DNA from: an uncultured Granulosicoccaceae bacterium
Lineage (GTDB): Bacteria > Pseudomonadota > Gammaproteobacteria > Granulosicoccales > Granulosicoccaceae
Assembly: GCA_937998875.1 (NCBI GenBank)
Contig: CALLBO010000033.1
Span: 1 to 60,518, forward strand
Reading direction: 5' to 3'
DNA length: 60,518 nucleotides
This document shows, in pieces, positions 1 through 7,884 of the stretch. The notes beneath the pieces were generated by a model. The model was not told where the DNA came from and did not search any database. It was given only the letters and a program-made list of their open reading frames with translations. Both the position numbers and the translations under genes were made by a program. The first letter of the stretch is position 1, and the number at the start of each line of letters is the position of its first letter.

Positions 1-426
1 TTAAAGAAAACTGCTCGACAGCTCGATCCTCAATCTATTGCCATTCTTCAGTCTGTTAATGGTATCGGGAATATTCTTTCTCTTGTGTTTCTATACGAAA
101 TCCACTCCATCGATCGATTCTCATCTGTTCAGGACTTCGCCTCTTACTGCCGTGTTGTGAAATGCAAGAGAGAGTCAGCCGGGAAATCCTACGGCACCGG
201 TGGCAACAAAATTGGCAATGCCTATCTGCGTTGGGCATTCGGTGAGGCAGCACTGTTGTTTCTACGCGGCAACCCTGAGGCGCAGAAATGGCTTGACGTG
301 AAAACCTCTAAGCACAACAAGGCTAAGGCACTAACCCTGCTTTCGCACAAACTCGCTCGAGCTGTCTATTTTATGCTCAAACGAAAAACATTTTTCGACC
401 AGGAGAAGTTCTTGGCAACCAGTTAG
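1..426 (+). CDS. IS110-family transposase, C-terminal part (cut by window edge)
   Basis: The frame is open from base 1 and ends at TAG 424-426, giving about 141 residues of the C-terminal half. A helix-hairpin-helix-like stretch (SVNGIGNILSLVF) is followed by a block with the pattern FASYCRVV..SAGKSYGTGGNKIGNAYLR..FGEAA. That block is characteristic of the Transposase_20 domain of IS110/IS1111 elements, which carry a DEDD N-terminal domain and use a conserved C-terminal Ser. The N-terminal DEDD domain lies outside the window. The first in-window ATG (85) is internal, not the gene start. The stop is followed directly by a structured non-coding stretch, as expected if the element encodes its guide RNA downstream. 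No terminal inverted repeat could be assigned. Family call is confident; whether the full element is intact cannot be seen. Confidence 0.85.
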   Translation, partial: LKKTARQLDPQSIAILQSVNGIGNILSLVFLYEIHSIDRFSSVQDFASYCRVVKCKRESAGKSYGTGGNKIGNAYLRWAFGEAALLFLRGNPEAQKWLDVKTSKHNKAKALTLLSHKLARAVYFMLKRKTFFDQEKFLATS

Positions 427-549
427 GAAGTCACAGGTAGAACTCGACGCATAACTGGCATCGATACGCAAAAGCACTCAACAGATGTTCTGCATCTCTA
501 CGCGACGCGTGATAACCATTGGCGCTTGATTAGACTACCTGTGATCTTC
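427..549 (+). ncRNA. Candidate IS110-type bridge/seek RNA
   Basis: Immediately after the transposase stop, bases 427-440 (GAAGTCACAGGTAG) pair with 535-549 (CTACCTGTGATCTTC) as a 14-bp stem with one bulged T. This closes a loop of about 94 nt. Inside it is a second hairpin, AGATG 483-487 with CATCT 493-497 and a 5-nt loop, and two related blocks (445-459 and 503-523) that both begin CGACGC and end in TGGC. IS110 relatives encode a folded non-coding RNA next to the transposase, and in the IS1111 group it lies downstream. The pairing is seen; the function is inferred. Confidence 0.4.
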
Positions 550-893
550 CGCTTCATTCTGAAAGAGTTTACGGGCGCTGCACCTTACCCGAACGCTTAC
601 TAACTGGATGCCCTCTGGCAAGCCATACGTTTTTGAATGCGTCGGTAAAAGGTTAACTAAAATTGATTCTAGAGCTGCTGGCAGACACATCGCCAGCTTA
701 TGACTCTCTATATGTGTTTAGGCAGAACCTCGTTTCGAATCCAAGACAGCACTGATTCTCTTTCAACGATTTTTAAAACGAATTGTTTCGTTTCGATTAC
801 TCCTGCCTGTACCAGAAGTTTGAAAACGAAAAAAACACGTTTTTGTTTACTATTGCCTATTGACAGAGTTACGGCTCATATGTGTTAACCTGG
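550..893. other. Non-coding stretch beyond the IS110 fragment
   Basis: No credible gene was found. The right end of the IS element should lie somewhere here but I could not fix it. GGTTAAC at 651-657 matches the outer end of the attC-like site at 2378, and its complement occurs at 884-890 next to the following gene's stop. The span between them is too long for a normal attC. The short frame at 700-888 looks fortuitous. Confidence 0.4.
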
Positions 894-2357
894 TTATTTT
901 ACTTTAGAAGCGGAAACTTTCTTAGTCGCATCAATCACAATTATATTTTCAGCATCCTCCTGCTCTATGCTTTTCAAAACTCTCTTAACTTTATCTATCT
1001 CCGACTGTTGGTAGCATAATATTACCTTAATATCATTAATTGACTTTGATGCCTTCTTATAAATTTCAGTCTGGTGAAGTAGATTTGCTTTTAGGGACGA
1101 CGAACTGCCCAATTTAAATTCTACAATAGTTGAATCACGGTCCCCAAAAGACACCTTATAATCTGCTGGCCCACGCCCGTTGTTCACCTCGGCATTAACA
1201 TCGTAAGGCGAAGCGAACCATGTTAACCGAAATATTCGCTGTATTGTATCTTCTGAGGCGATAGGTTCTCCGTTCTTATAGAATATTCTATATCCATCAT
1301 TGTCCTCGATAACCGACTTTAGAAACTTTGCGCGATCGAGCGCCTCATTATAACTATCTGGCCTAATTTCATAGAAATCACTATTGTTGAATATATGTTT
1401 ACAAAATTCAGTAAGTGTTTCGAGCAACTCTTCACGAAGCCTTGTCACCTTTTCAGTGGAAAGCACAACTGCTTTATCTTTCTCAGTTTCCTTTTTTCTT
1501 ATATAATGATCGAGTAACTCTGGATATTCATTTACCGTTAGTTCTATGGCACGCTCTATATCTGGTTTTCTTGGACGGGGCGGAAGTCTTTGCGCAAAGA
1601 AGATATTAATTGAATCTCTTAAGGCCTCGTTCCCCAGTGAGTTGGTGATATGCTTGAAACTCCCGGCAAAGTCAGTATGACTTATAAACGATTCATCTTT
1701 GGTTAGAAGATCAATGGGCGTGAGAAGAATAAATTCCTCTTCTCGATCTTCCTTATAGAAATAGGGGAGCTCAAATTCTTTCGGAGCCCAAACCAGCATT
1801 TCTTCGTTGAACGAACACCGAACACTGAATTTCTTGCGTTGCTCAGGCTCCAAATGCTTTTTCGCAAAATTTTGGGTATATTTAAGTAGATATTCGAGCA
1901 TTAGATTGGCGGTAAAATCACTTATAAAATCCCTACCAATTCCCGCACCCACCAATGTTAGCTTTTCTATGTGAGACGACTCGGTCAGCGTCTCGCTTCC
2001 GAAATTTTGATAGAAGCCGTTGAAAGCTTTAATTAGATTTCGGGCGAAGTGCGGCCCCAAGCCTTTTCCCTTGTTACCCCACTTACACACACCTAACCAG
2101 TTTTGCTTTACCTCTGGAAATTGAAATAACGGCAATCCGATATCAGGATTAGAAACAGCCAAGTTACGGAGAAAAATAAGATGCCCAACTATCTCAGCAT
2201 GTAATTTTTGGTATTTCTTTCTTTCTGAGGAAAAAAGAAGGAATGGATCGATAAACAGAGGCAGGTCCGCCTCTAGGCACACGTTCAATGCTCCATACTT
2301 ATCCAACTTCGATGAATTGATCTCAAAATATTCAGAGAACAATAACTGTGGGTTCAT
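894..2357 (-). CDS. PD-(D/E)XK nuclease-like protein of unknown function
   Basis: A 487-residue protein from ATG 2357, preferred over the in-frame TTG 2363. I do not recognise a named family. In 489-residue numbering from the TTG, the C-terminal region shows GRGPADYKVSF (D401), a short hairpin, then IVEFKLGSSSS with E415 and K417. This is the D-x(13)-E-x-K arrangement of PD-(D/E)XK nucleases. The central part (about 265-325) is highly charged and probably helical. No transmembrane segment or signal is visible. Its base composition is visibly AT-richer than the core genes. It is the last gene of a minus-strand run, and an attC-like site separates it from the upstream gene, so it probably sits in an integron cassette. 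Such singletons are often defence or toxin genes, but that is inference. The nuclease-fold call is moderate. Confidence 0.6.
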   Translation of the reverse strand: MNPQLLFSEYFEINSSKLDKYGALNVCLEADLPLFIDPFLLFSSERKKYQKLHAEIVGHLIFLRNLAVSNPDIGLPLFQFPEVKQNWLGVCKWGNKGKGLGPHFARNLIKAFNGFYQNFGSETLTESSHIEKLTLVGAGIGRDFISDFTANLMLEYLLKYTQNFAKKHLEPEQRKKFSVRCSFNEEMLVWAPKEFELPYFYKEDREEEFILLTPIDLLTKDESFISHTDFAGSFKHITNSLGNEALRDSINIFFAQRLPPRPRKPDIERAIELTVNEYPELLDHYIRKKETEKDKAVVLSTEKVTRLREELLETLTEFCKHIFNNSDFYEIRPDSYNEALDRAKFLKSVIEDNDGYRIFYKNGEPIASEDTIQRIFRLTWFASPYDVNAEVNNGRGPADYKVSFGDRDSTIVEFKLGSSSSLKANLLHQTEIYKKASKSINDIKVILCYQQSEIDKVKRVLKSIEQEDAENIIVIDATKKVSASKVK

Positions 2358-2377
2358 AGTCAATTTCTCATTTTTGA

Positions 2378-2492
2378 GGTTAACGCCGCGCTTACCCGAA
2401 ATTTATAAGCTTGACGGGTTGGCGTAAAGTGACGCGAAGCGGCACACCAACACGTCTAGCTTGTAAATTATCGGCGTACAGCGCTTTGTATG
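2378..2492 (-). other. attC-like integron recombination site (attC-1)
   Basis: This is an imperfect palindrome between the stop of the HExxH gene and the start of the next minus-strand gene. Arms are 2397-2422 (contains AATTTATAAGC) and 2447-2474 (contains GCTTGTAAATT), closed by a GC-rich apex. The outer end has GGTTAAC at 2378-2384, followed by CGCCGCGC, which pairs with GCGC near 2481-2484. Arm and apex sequence closely match the second site at 4219-4335. The R' box next to the stop is degenerate. Size (about 115 nt) and position fit an attC of a gene cassette. Confidence 0.65.
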
Positions 2493-4154
2493 TCATTCAC
2501 CAATTGAGTCAGGCTGTGGGCACGTCACGATATTATCTATCGAAACTCCATAAAGTTTTTCGAAGGCCTTATTCCCAAACTCTTTCCATTCGTCTTGGCC
2601 CACGGTGTCAGACAACCATCTAAAATCATATGAAAAATCATCATCTCTGAGAACCCATTGCCTTGATAAGTTGTATATCAAATTATTACCGAAGAAATTA
2701 TTTAGAGTATTCGCCAAATTATCTTCATTCTTGCCCGGGAATTTCCTAATGAATATTCCATCCTCACACTCAGAGTCAGTGAAGATTGATAGATTTCTTG
2801 ACCAAAGATCATTGATCCGATCATCTGGTTGCCGATTGCTTTTCCAGTAACCTGGCCAACAGAAAAATTCTGGACACTCACTCTTATCCATATTAAATGA
2901 TATAAAACTAGATAAAAGCACACGTAAAACAGTATCCTCAGTGTCAAAATTAAAATCTGCATGCTCTTTCATCAGTAGGTGTAACTCTTCACTATTCCGC
3001 AACCAGCCTTTTATAGAATCCCACCCATCCCTTATTTTTTGAAGCCCTGCAGCCTCTAAGAGCATGGCAGATATTTCTTCGTACTCCTGCTTTGAATAGT
3101 CATGAATGACAGGCATATCAGTATTCAATTCAGCTAATGTGCGAGACAATATTTCAAACCTTATTCCTGGATCAGCACAATGTACAAACTTCGGATAATC
3201 CTGAATATCACACGGAAATCCCTCAACCGGATTTATGGACAGATCACATACCAATAAGAACATCCCCACAATAGAATCTGTTACATCTATTGGACAGGAC
3301 AAACCACTCATATCCAAAAACTCGGAGAATGCTTTTTCATATATCCCAAAGAGCCTTCCGGCGGACTTGAACTCAGCGAGCCCTGGGCTAGACGCACCGA
3401 CCCCAGCAAGATATTGCATTTGAGAAAAGCAGGCTTGACCTTCGAATAATTCAGCCACGCCTACTCTCCTTCGCATCAAGGGAGAGCCATAGTAGTAACC
3501 ATGAATTTTTTCTGATGCCAACTTTGTGAACTGTGTTTCCCACTCATCCAAATTACAGAAAAGACCGCCGTCGGGATCAACAATGTCAGAAACAGCACTA
3601 AGCAGATTCATGTATACGATACTGAAGCAATGCCCCTGTGATTCAAAGTAAGGGTCGTTGTAGGCCTCCAGGGATTTTTCAGGATCAAGCACCCAGACCT
3701 TGAAAAATTCAAAGTCCATTGTATTGTTAGTAATGGCATTACAGGCAGCTTGCCTCGGGTCGTTCGGCAACTTTCCAGCCAACTCCCCCCGCAATGCAGA
3801 GGTTTTTATGGATTTCTCGGCTGGCCCGAGAGAGCACCAATCACGAATAAGCTTCACATTACTATGAGTTTGCAATGGATAGCACATACTTAACACAAAC
3901 CCAGCCGTTGAACCAATATGCTGCCACCAATGAATTGTTTCGTGAATATACGTCGAGTACGCCACTATTGTACGATGATCTACCTTAGACTGATCTGAAC
4001 TTTCAATCGTCGCCTCATCAATTAGCTGGTGATTTAATGGGCTAAGCCGCAAAACAAATTGCTCAGTATTATAAAGACCGTGCGCATTAACTACGGCATT
4101 GAATTGACCCTTATATGTTACGGGAGCTCCTAACTCTTCCTGCATGTATTCCAT
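2493..4154 (-). CDS. Putative zincin-like HExxH protein, cassette-borne
   Basis: A 553-residue protein of no family I can name. The start is ATG 4154, preceded by GGGGAG at close spacing. Residues 69-79 read YIHETIHWWQH, containing an HExxH zinc motif (H71, E72, H75). About 160 residues later, GVAELFEGQACFSQ offers E235 or E238 as the third ligand typical of gluzincins. No signal peptide or membrane segment is evident, so any peptidase would act in the cytoplasm. It is flanked by two attC-like sites, one after its stop and one upstream of its start, which makes it the best-defined gene cassette here. Cassettes usually carry shorter genes, so its length is unusual. Peptidase activity is inference; the motif could be a non-catalytic metal site. 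Confidence 0.55.
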   Translation of the reverse strand: MEYMQEELGAPVTYKGQFNAVVNAHGLYNTEQFVLRLSPLNHQLIDEATIESSDQSKVDHRTIVAYSTYIHETIHWWQHIGSTAGFVLSMCYPLQTHSNVKLIRDWCSLGPAEKSIKTSALRGELAGKLPNDPRQAACNAITNNTMDFEFFKVWVLDPEKSLEAYNDPYFESQGHCFSIVYMNLLSAVSDIVDPDGGLFCNLDEWETQFTKLASEKIHGYYYGSPLMRRRVGVAELFEGQACFSQMQYLAGVGASSPGLAEFKSAGRLFGIYEKAFSEFLDMSGLSCPIDVTDSIVGMFLLVCDLSINPVEGFPCDIQDYPKFVHCADPGIRFEILSRTLAELNTDMPVIHDYSKQEYEEISAMLLEAAGLQKIRDGWDSIKGWLRNSEELHLLMKEHADFNFDTEDTVLRVLLSSFISFNMDKSECPEFFCWPGYWKSNRQPDDRINDLWSRNLSIFTDSECEDGIFIRKFPGKNEDNLANTLNNFFGNNLIYNLSRQWVLRDDDFSYDFRWLSDTVGQDEWKEFGNKAFEKLYGVSIDNIVTCPQPDSIGE

Positions 4155-4218
4155 TTTACTCCCCAGAGTATTGCTAACACTTGAACTAAGTTGTGTAATT
4201 GTGTCTCATTTTTTATCG

Positions 4219-4335
4219 ATATAACGTCCCGGTTAGGCGCAATTTATAAGCTAGCCAATTTGGCGTAGAGTGGAGCGGAGCGAAACACCAAATTGGCTAG
4301 CTTGTAAATTGTCGCTCTACACCGGCTTGTTAGTG
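4219..4335 (-). other. attC-like integron recombination site (attC-2)
   Basis: A long imperfect palindrome. The left arm 4237-4263 (GCGCAATTTATAAGCTAGCC then AATTTGG) pairs with 4288-4315 (CCAAATTGGCTAGCTTG then TAAATTGTCGC), around an apex at 4264-4287. Its outer boxes are TAACGTCCCGG on the left and CCGGCTTGTTAGTG on the right, giving GTTATAT and CACTAAC on the minus strand. The last codons of the upstream gene run into the R' box, a common feature of cassettes. Similarity to attC-1 in both arms and apex shows one site family. Confidence 0.75.
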
Positions 4336-5321
4336 TCATTTTCTTCAAGTGCAGACATAATACTATCAAGCGACGCACAATAATAATTTGACACATCACC
4401 TTTCATAATAGGGGTGTACTCGTGTACAGATGATGCACCACCTTTCGCTTTATAATTAAATTTAATGGAATTAAAATACTGCCCATCTATGTATAACTCA
4501 GAGGGTGGATGTGCATGAGATTTAATTGATTTCTTTGCAGTGGTTTCTATAGCAAGTAACTCAGCGAAGGGAACTCCAAGACTATTCATGGACACGTGGT
4601 TCTTTGTTTTAGATATGTGCAGGAGATTGTCACCATAGTATTCATTGCTGCCTTGAGTCAGTACAGCATATATGTCCAGATCAATAACATTCTTATAAAT
4701 CTGACGGATTTTTTCAATAACTTTGAACATTGACTCAGGTCGGTACGTTGGTGGCTGATTTATAACGAAATAACCTGGCTTCCAGTATGTTTTTAAGATA
4801 AGACTATCCGCAAAAGACACGAATGAGAAATTTGGATATTCCGCTGCAAGAGTATCTAGTTCATCTCTTAGAGAGATCAGAAGCTCCCTTGACAGAGATC
4901 CATTTTTAATTTTTTCTTTAAAACCAACAGCGTCTATAAGGCAAAAAATGGAGTATTCCCTTGTCAGTAGATTTTCGTGCCAATCATCAGAAACAAATAT
5001 ATACGGTATGAGCGAGAATTTTGGACATTCCACACATGCTATAAAGGAATCTCGCGGTATTGAGATGGTGACTTCGTGAAAGCGTTCCATAGCATCGGCG
5101 TACCATGATACGTCTAGCGTGTGATCTGTAATTTCATTTACAACAAGATTACTACCATACCCTATCTCATAGATTGCATGACTCTGCTCGTCCTCTGTTG
5201 TCACCATGTTGAGTAGAGTCGACTCGAATTCGGAAAGAAACTGATCCGTCATCAACCTGCACTGAATTCCCTTAGGGACGGAATCGAATCTATGGCTATA
5301 CAGGTCCTCGTGGTCAAACAC
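4317..5321 (-). CDS. Cyclase-like protein paired with a Nudix hydrolase
   Basis: A 334-residue soluble protein of no named family. It begins at GTG 5321, inside the end of the Nudix gene (8-nt overlap GTGTTTGA), so the two are translationally coupled. Residues 124-137 (SIFCLIDAVGFKEK) and 166-177 (SFVSFADSLILK) place two aspartates, D130 and D172, 42 residues apart at the ends of hydrophobic strands. That layout resembles the two metal-binding Asp of class III nucleotidyl cyclases. The remaining substrate residues are not recognisable, so this is a fold suggestion only. The C-terminus (TNKPV) is encoded within the R' end of an attC-like site. Partnership with a Nudix enzyme would fit a nucleotide-signal pathway, but this is inference. 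Confidence 0.5.
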   Translation of the reverse strand: MFDHEDLYSHRFDSVPKGIQCRLMTDQFLSEFESTLLNMVTTEDEQSHAIYEIGYGSNLVVNEITDHTLDVSWYADAMERFHEVTISIPRDSFIACVECPKFSLIPYIFVSDDWHENLLTREYSIFCLIDAVGFKEKIKNGSLSRELLISLRDELDTLAAEYPNFSFVSFADSLILKTYWKPGYFVINQPPTYRPESMFKVIEKIRQIYKNVIDLDIYAVLTQGSNEYYGDNLLHISKTKNHVSMNSLGVPFAELLAIETTAKKSIKSHAHPPSELYIDGQYFNSIKFNYKAKGGASSVHEYTPIMKGDVSNYYCASLDSIMSALEENDTNKPV

Positions 5322-5805
5322 TTATAGGTTCCTTTTTTACACTAACGCCCAGTTCATTCAGCTTAGGCCTCAGATCTAAGAAAACATCATGAAACAATGG
5401 ATGCCACGTGGCATCCAGTTCACTTCCGAGCGAATGCCAAAAGAATTCAAATCTGTGCCCACCATCATCCAGGGTTTCAAATTCCCAGTGATCCGGCATT
5501 GTTGTTTTTACGGTGCATAGAAAATAGTGCCAGGTATTCCCGTCCAGGAGTTTTTCGTTATTTCCAATAGAGAGCGGGTTGCTGTCGGCGATCAGCCCGC
5601 TTTCTTCGCGCAATTCCCGACAAGCTGCCTCGCCCGGTTTTTCTCCTGGATCGATCGTGCCTTTGACTAGCTGACGTTTTGCAAGCGGATGTTGAAATGC
5701 CAATATCTCTGTTTGAAGAGATGTTTGTCTCAGCACAATCGGACACGCCTTTTCAACAGAAATACTACACACGTTACTCCCGTAAAACTCTGTTGTTACT
5801 ACCAC
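5314..5805 (-). CDS. Nudix hydrolase
   Basis: A 163-residue protein from GTG 5805; no ATG is available before the domain. The full Nudix box GX5EX7REUXEEXGU is present: G49, E55, R63-E64, E67-E68, G70. These glutamates bind the Mg ions that assist cleavage of a nucleoside diphosphate linked to another group. Upstream residues (LAFQHPLAKRQLVKG) and downstream residues (GNTWHYFLC) fit the usual beta strands. Substrate cannot be predicted. The stop overlaps the start of the next gene by 8 nt, so the two form an operon. This unit lies upstream of attC-2, but no attC was found on its own upstream side, so it may be the first cassette or native chromosome. Confidence 0.85.
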   Translation of the reverse strand: MVVTTEFYGSNVCSISVEKACPIVLRQTSLQTEILAFQHPLAKRQLVKGTIDPGEKPGEAACRELREESGLIADSNPLSIGNNEKLLDGNTWHYFLCTVKTTMPDHWEFETLDDGGHRFEFFWHSLGSELDATWHPLFHDVFLDLRPKLNELGVSVKKEPISV

Positions 5806-6174
5806 TCAGCGATAGTGGCTCATGTTTATATTTTACCGACTCTGATGCTCGCTGAATTTCTCTGCGATGCCGGCCCGGCGACAGGATAAGGGATATGGTA
5901 GATAAAGAAAATGGTACACATAGGTAAAGGGTCATGTCGCAGAAGCATCGTTAGCAACACCGGAAAATCAAACGGACGATAGATGAGTTGTCAGTGGAAA
6001 GAACCTGTTGCAGGGCTGCGCAAAAGACGAGTCGCTGGCAGTAGTCCCAGCGAGAAGCACACTACCTGGCCTGGTTTGGCAGGCGGTTTTTCGGCTTTAT
6101 TTGTAGCAAGCGGGCTCGATCTTACAAGCAGTACCAGATTTGATTGGCGCTGATCATCTTCTTGTCAGTCAACC
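5806..6174. other. Intergenic stretch without a gene
   Basis: It separates the Nudix start from the end of the SRPBCC gene. I see a short hairpin (TCGCTGG 6032-6038 with CCAGCGA 6047-6053) and GCCTG/CAGGC around 6078-6093 followed by TTTTT. No attC-like palindrome, tRNA or credible coding frame is visible. It should contain the promoter of the Nudix unit on the minus strand, but no clear boxes stand out. Confidence 0.5.
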
Positions 6175-6624
6175 TCAAGGGTGATCTGTCACCACGTTGA
6201 TTATCGCATCGTGCTCAAGATACGCCTTTAGTGCAATGGTGACTTGACCGAAGCCTCCTGTGGAATCTAAGGCACTCGCAATGATCTGATCGTCTGAACC
6301 TTCAAATCCGCTTTCTTCAATTGTCAGAATTGAATGACCATTCTGTATATCCTTTATCTGCCAAAGCACCTGGTTAAAGTCACCGCGGAATCCCCAGTCA
6401 ATTCGGATTAATTCAGGCTTCTTGATCTCCTTTACACGGACTTCTATAGCAAATGCGTCTTCGGATTCTCCGACGAACCAGGACATTGTTTTTCCTTCTT
6501 CCAGTCCTTCATCTCGGCGCGTGAACCAAAATTTACTCATTTTCTCTGCATCTACAAAAGCATTGAAAACCTCAATTGCCGGTGCTCGTACTATTGATTC
6601 AGCTTTTGCGGAAATGGTATTCAT
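6175..6624 (-). CDS. SRPBCC/AHSA1-domain protein
   Basis: 149 residues covering a single START-like SRPBCC domain of the AHSA1 type. It opens with alternating strands (ESIVRAPAIEVFNAFVDAEK), then KFWFTRRDEGLEEGKTMSWF. It ends with the long C-terminal helix after GGFGQVTIALKAYLEHD. This fold forms a hydrophobic pocket and occurs in stress-linked proteins and small ligand binders; no catalytic residue is implied. The start ATG 6624 has GGGAAAG just upstream. Length is normal for the family. It is a stand-alone gene with no informative neighbour. Confidence 0.85.
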   Translation of the reverse strand: MNTISAKAESIVRAPAIEVFNAFVDAEKMSKFWFTRRDEGLEEGKTMSWFVGESEDAFAIEVRVKEIKKPELIRIDWGFRGDFNQVLWQIKDIQNGHSILTIEESGFEGSDDQIIASALDSTGGFGQVTIALKAYLEHDAIINVVTDHP

Positions 6625-6741
6625 ACTTTCCCTACATCAAGTTAATCGTGCATTGCGAAGATCTGGCTTGGGCGGAATATCGAAACGTAAATTCAGATTA
6701 AAATTTATGCTGATTGGCAGATAAAATACCGACTTTACCAT

Positions 6742-6921
6742 TCAATCTGGAGGATCAGCCGGAGCGGGTACACCGCCTCCCTCATCGCCACCCTCGTCAA
6801 CCGGTGGAAGTATGCCGTCAGCCTGATCGGTGTTCTCTTCTTCTACCTCAAGCCCGAATCGTAAGCGCAATACTCTTAGTTCTCTGGGTGTTAGTGATTT
6901 CAGAGCCTCTTGGGTAATCAT
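6742..6921 (-). CDS. 59-aa protein resembling the start of sigma-70 region 4
   Basis: ATG 6921 is chosen because GGAGG sits at 6927-6931 with a 5-nt spacer; an in-frame TTG at 6933 lies inside that ribosome-binding site. Residues 7-24 (LKSLTPRELRVLRLRFGL) closely resemble the first helices of sigma-70 region 4 (S-L-T-x-R-E-x-x-V-L-R-x-R-F-G). The DNA-recognition helix that should follow is missing. It is replaced by a low-complexity acidic, Gly- and Pro-rich tail. The gene begins 21 nt after the GATase gene and is probably co-transcribed with it. It may be a real small regulator or a decayed sigma fragment. The strong ribosome-binding site argues for expression. Confidence 0.55.
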   Translation of the reverse strand: MITQEALKSLTPRELRVLRLRFGLEVEEENTDQADGILPPVDEGGDEGGGVPAPADPPD

Positions 6922-6942
6922 TTTTGCCTCCAATAGGTTTGC

Positions 6943-7740
6943 TCACTGCCTGTTAAGGTGGTCGAGCCAGTTTCTGACTTCAGTCATTCTCGTATGCGGT
7001 GATAAGTCTTGCGCTCGAACGCCAAGTTGCTTAGCCGCGGTAGTATTTGAATCAGCAATATCCAACAGATCTGCTGTTTGTGAGTTTTGCCAGATTGTGC
7101 CAGGTGCTCGCATTAGATCTGCGACCCACGCGGCTGTAAATTCCGGATGGTACTGGACGCCCCAGAAATCAATTCCACCTTCTTCGTATGAAAATGCCTG
7201 AATTGGTGAGTGTTCATTGCCGGCCAGATGTTGAGCCTTGTCCGGCAGAGATTGAACCTCATCGCGATGTGCGCAAGGTACTGCATAGCCCGTGACACGA
7301 TCTTTGAGCAGTGGATGTCGCTCGCCGTATTTTGTTATGTTGATGTTGCGTGCCATACCCACTTCCATTCCGTTGGGAGAAGCACCAACACCGCCGCCAA
7401 GAATAACTGCACCGAGTTGCATACCATTGCACGAAGCCAATATGGGGATCCCGTTCTTGAAGACCTTTGAAACGGCATCGCGCAAAGGGCCTGCCTGTGG
7501 TGCATCTACAGACCATGGTACACCGGAACCGGTTAATACAACGCCATTAATATTTTCCAGGTGCTCATCGTGCAGGGTTGAATCATAGGGTGCTAAAACA
7601 TTACAAATCACATTTGCGTCCTGTGAGATCAATGCTTTCTCGTACATACCTGCAGGTGATGTTCCAACGCGGTTTATCGCCTCAGCAACAAGATTTGCAG
7701 TGTTTCCTTCAAGAATGAGTATATTTTTCATCTTCGGCAT
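6943..7740 (-). CDS. Class I glutamine amidotransferase-like protein
   Basis: 265 residues. Triad residues of a class I GATase are visible: nucleophile C104 in ILASCNGMQLGA and H198-x-E200 in VQYHPEF. The oxyanion strand (GVVLTGSGVPW) lies at about residues 66-76. The family releases ammonia from glutamine or cleaves gamma-glutamyl bonds. No synthetase domain is fused and none is adjacent, so it may be a free-standing GMP-synthase-like amidotransferase or a gamma-glutamyl hydrolase. The 60-residue tail after the triad is longer than usual. A small gene with sigma-like sequence follows after 21 nt. Confidence 0.8.
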   Translation of the reverse strand: MPKMKNILILEGNTANLVAEAINRVGTSPAGMYEKALISQDANVICNVLAPYDSTLHDEHLENINGVVLTGSGVPWSVDAPQAGPLRDAVSKVFKNGIPILASCNGMQLGAVILGGGVGASPNGMEVGMARNINITKYGERHPLLKDRVTGYAVPCAHRDEVQSLPDKAQHLAGNEHSPIQAFSYEEGGIDFWGVQYHPEFTAAWVADLMRAPGTIWQNSQTADLLDIADSNTTAAKQLGVRAQDLSPHTRMTEVRNWLDHLNRQ

Positions 7741-7884
7741 CTTTCTCTTCGAACTTATTGGGCGTACTTACTTTTTGGATTTCTAAATTTGTTGAACGGC
7801 CAATGTCGCCGACTCTTGCATAGCAAACGTATAGAGAGATATCTTGTGTGTCCTAAGCTAACGTAGTAGCAAAAGTAACCGGGT

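Noticed and set aside
700..888. A 62-aa plus-strand frame between the IS fragment and the nuclease-like gene
   Set aside because: No ribosome-binding site, no domain and low-complexity AT-rich composition.
651..890. Possible third attC after the PD-(D/E)XK gene, bounded by GGTTAAC at 651 and its complement at 884
   Set aside because: The 240-nt span is too long for attC, the arms do not pair, and the boundary word contains the self-complementary GTTAAC.
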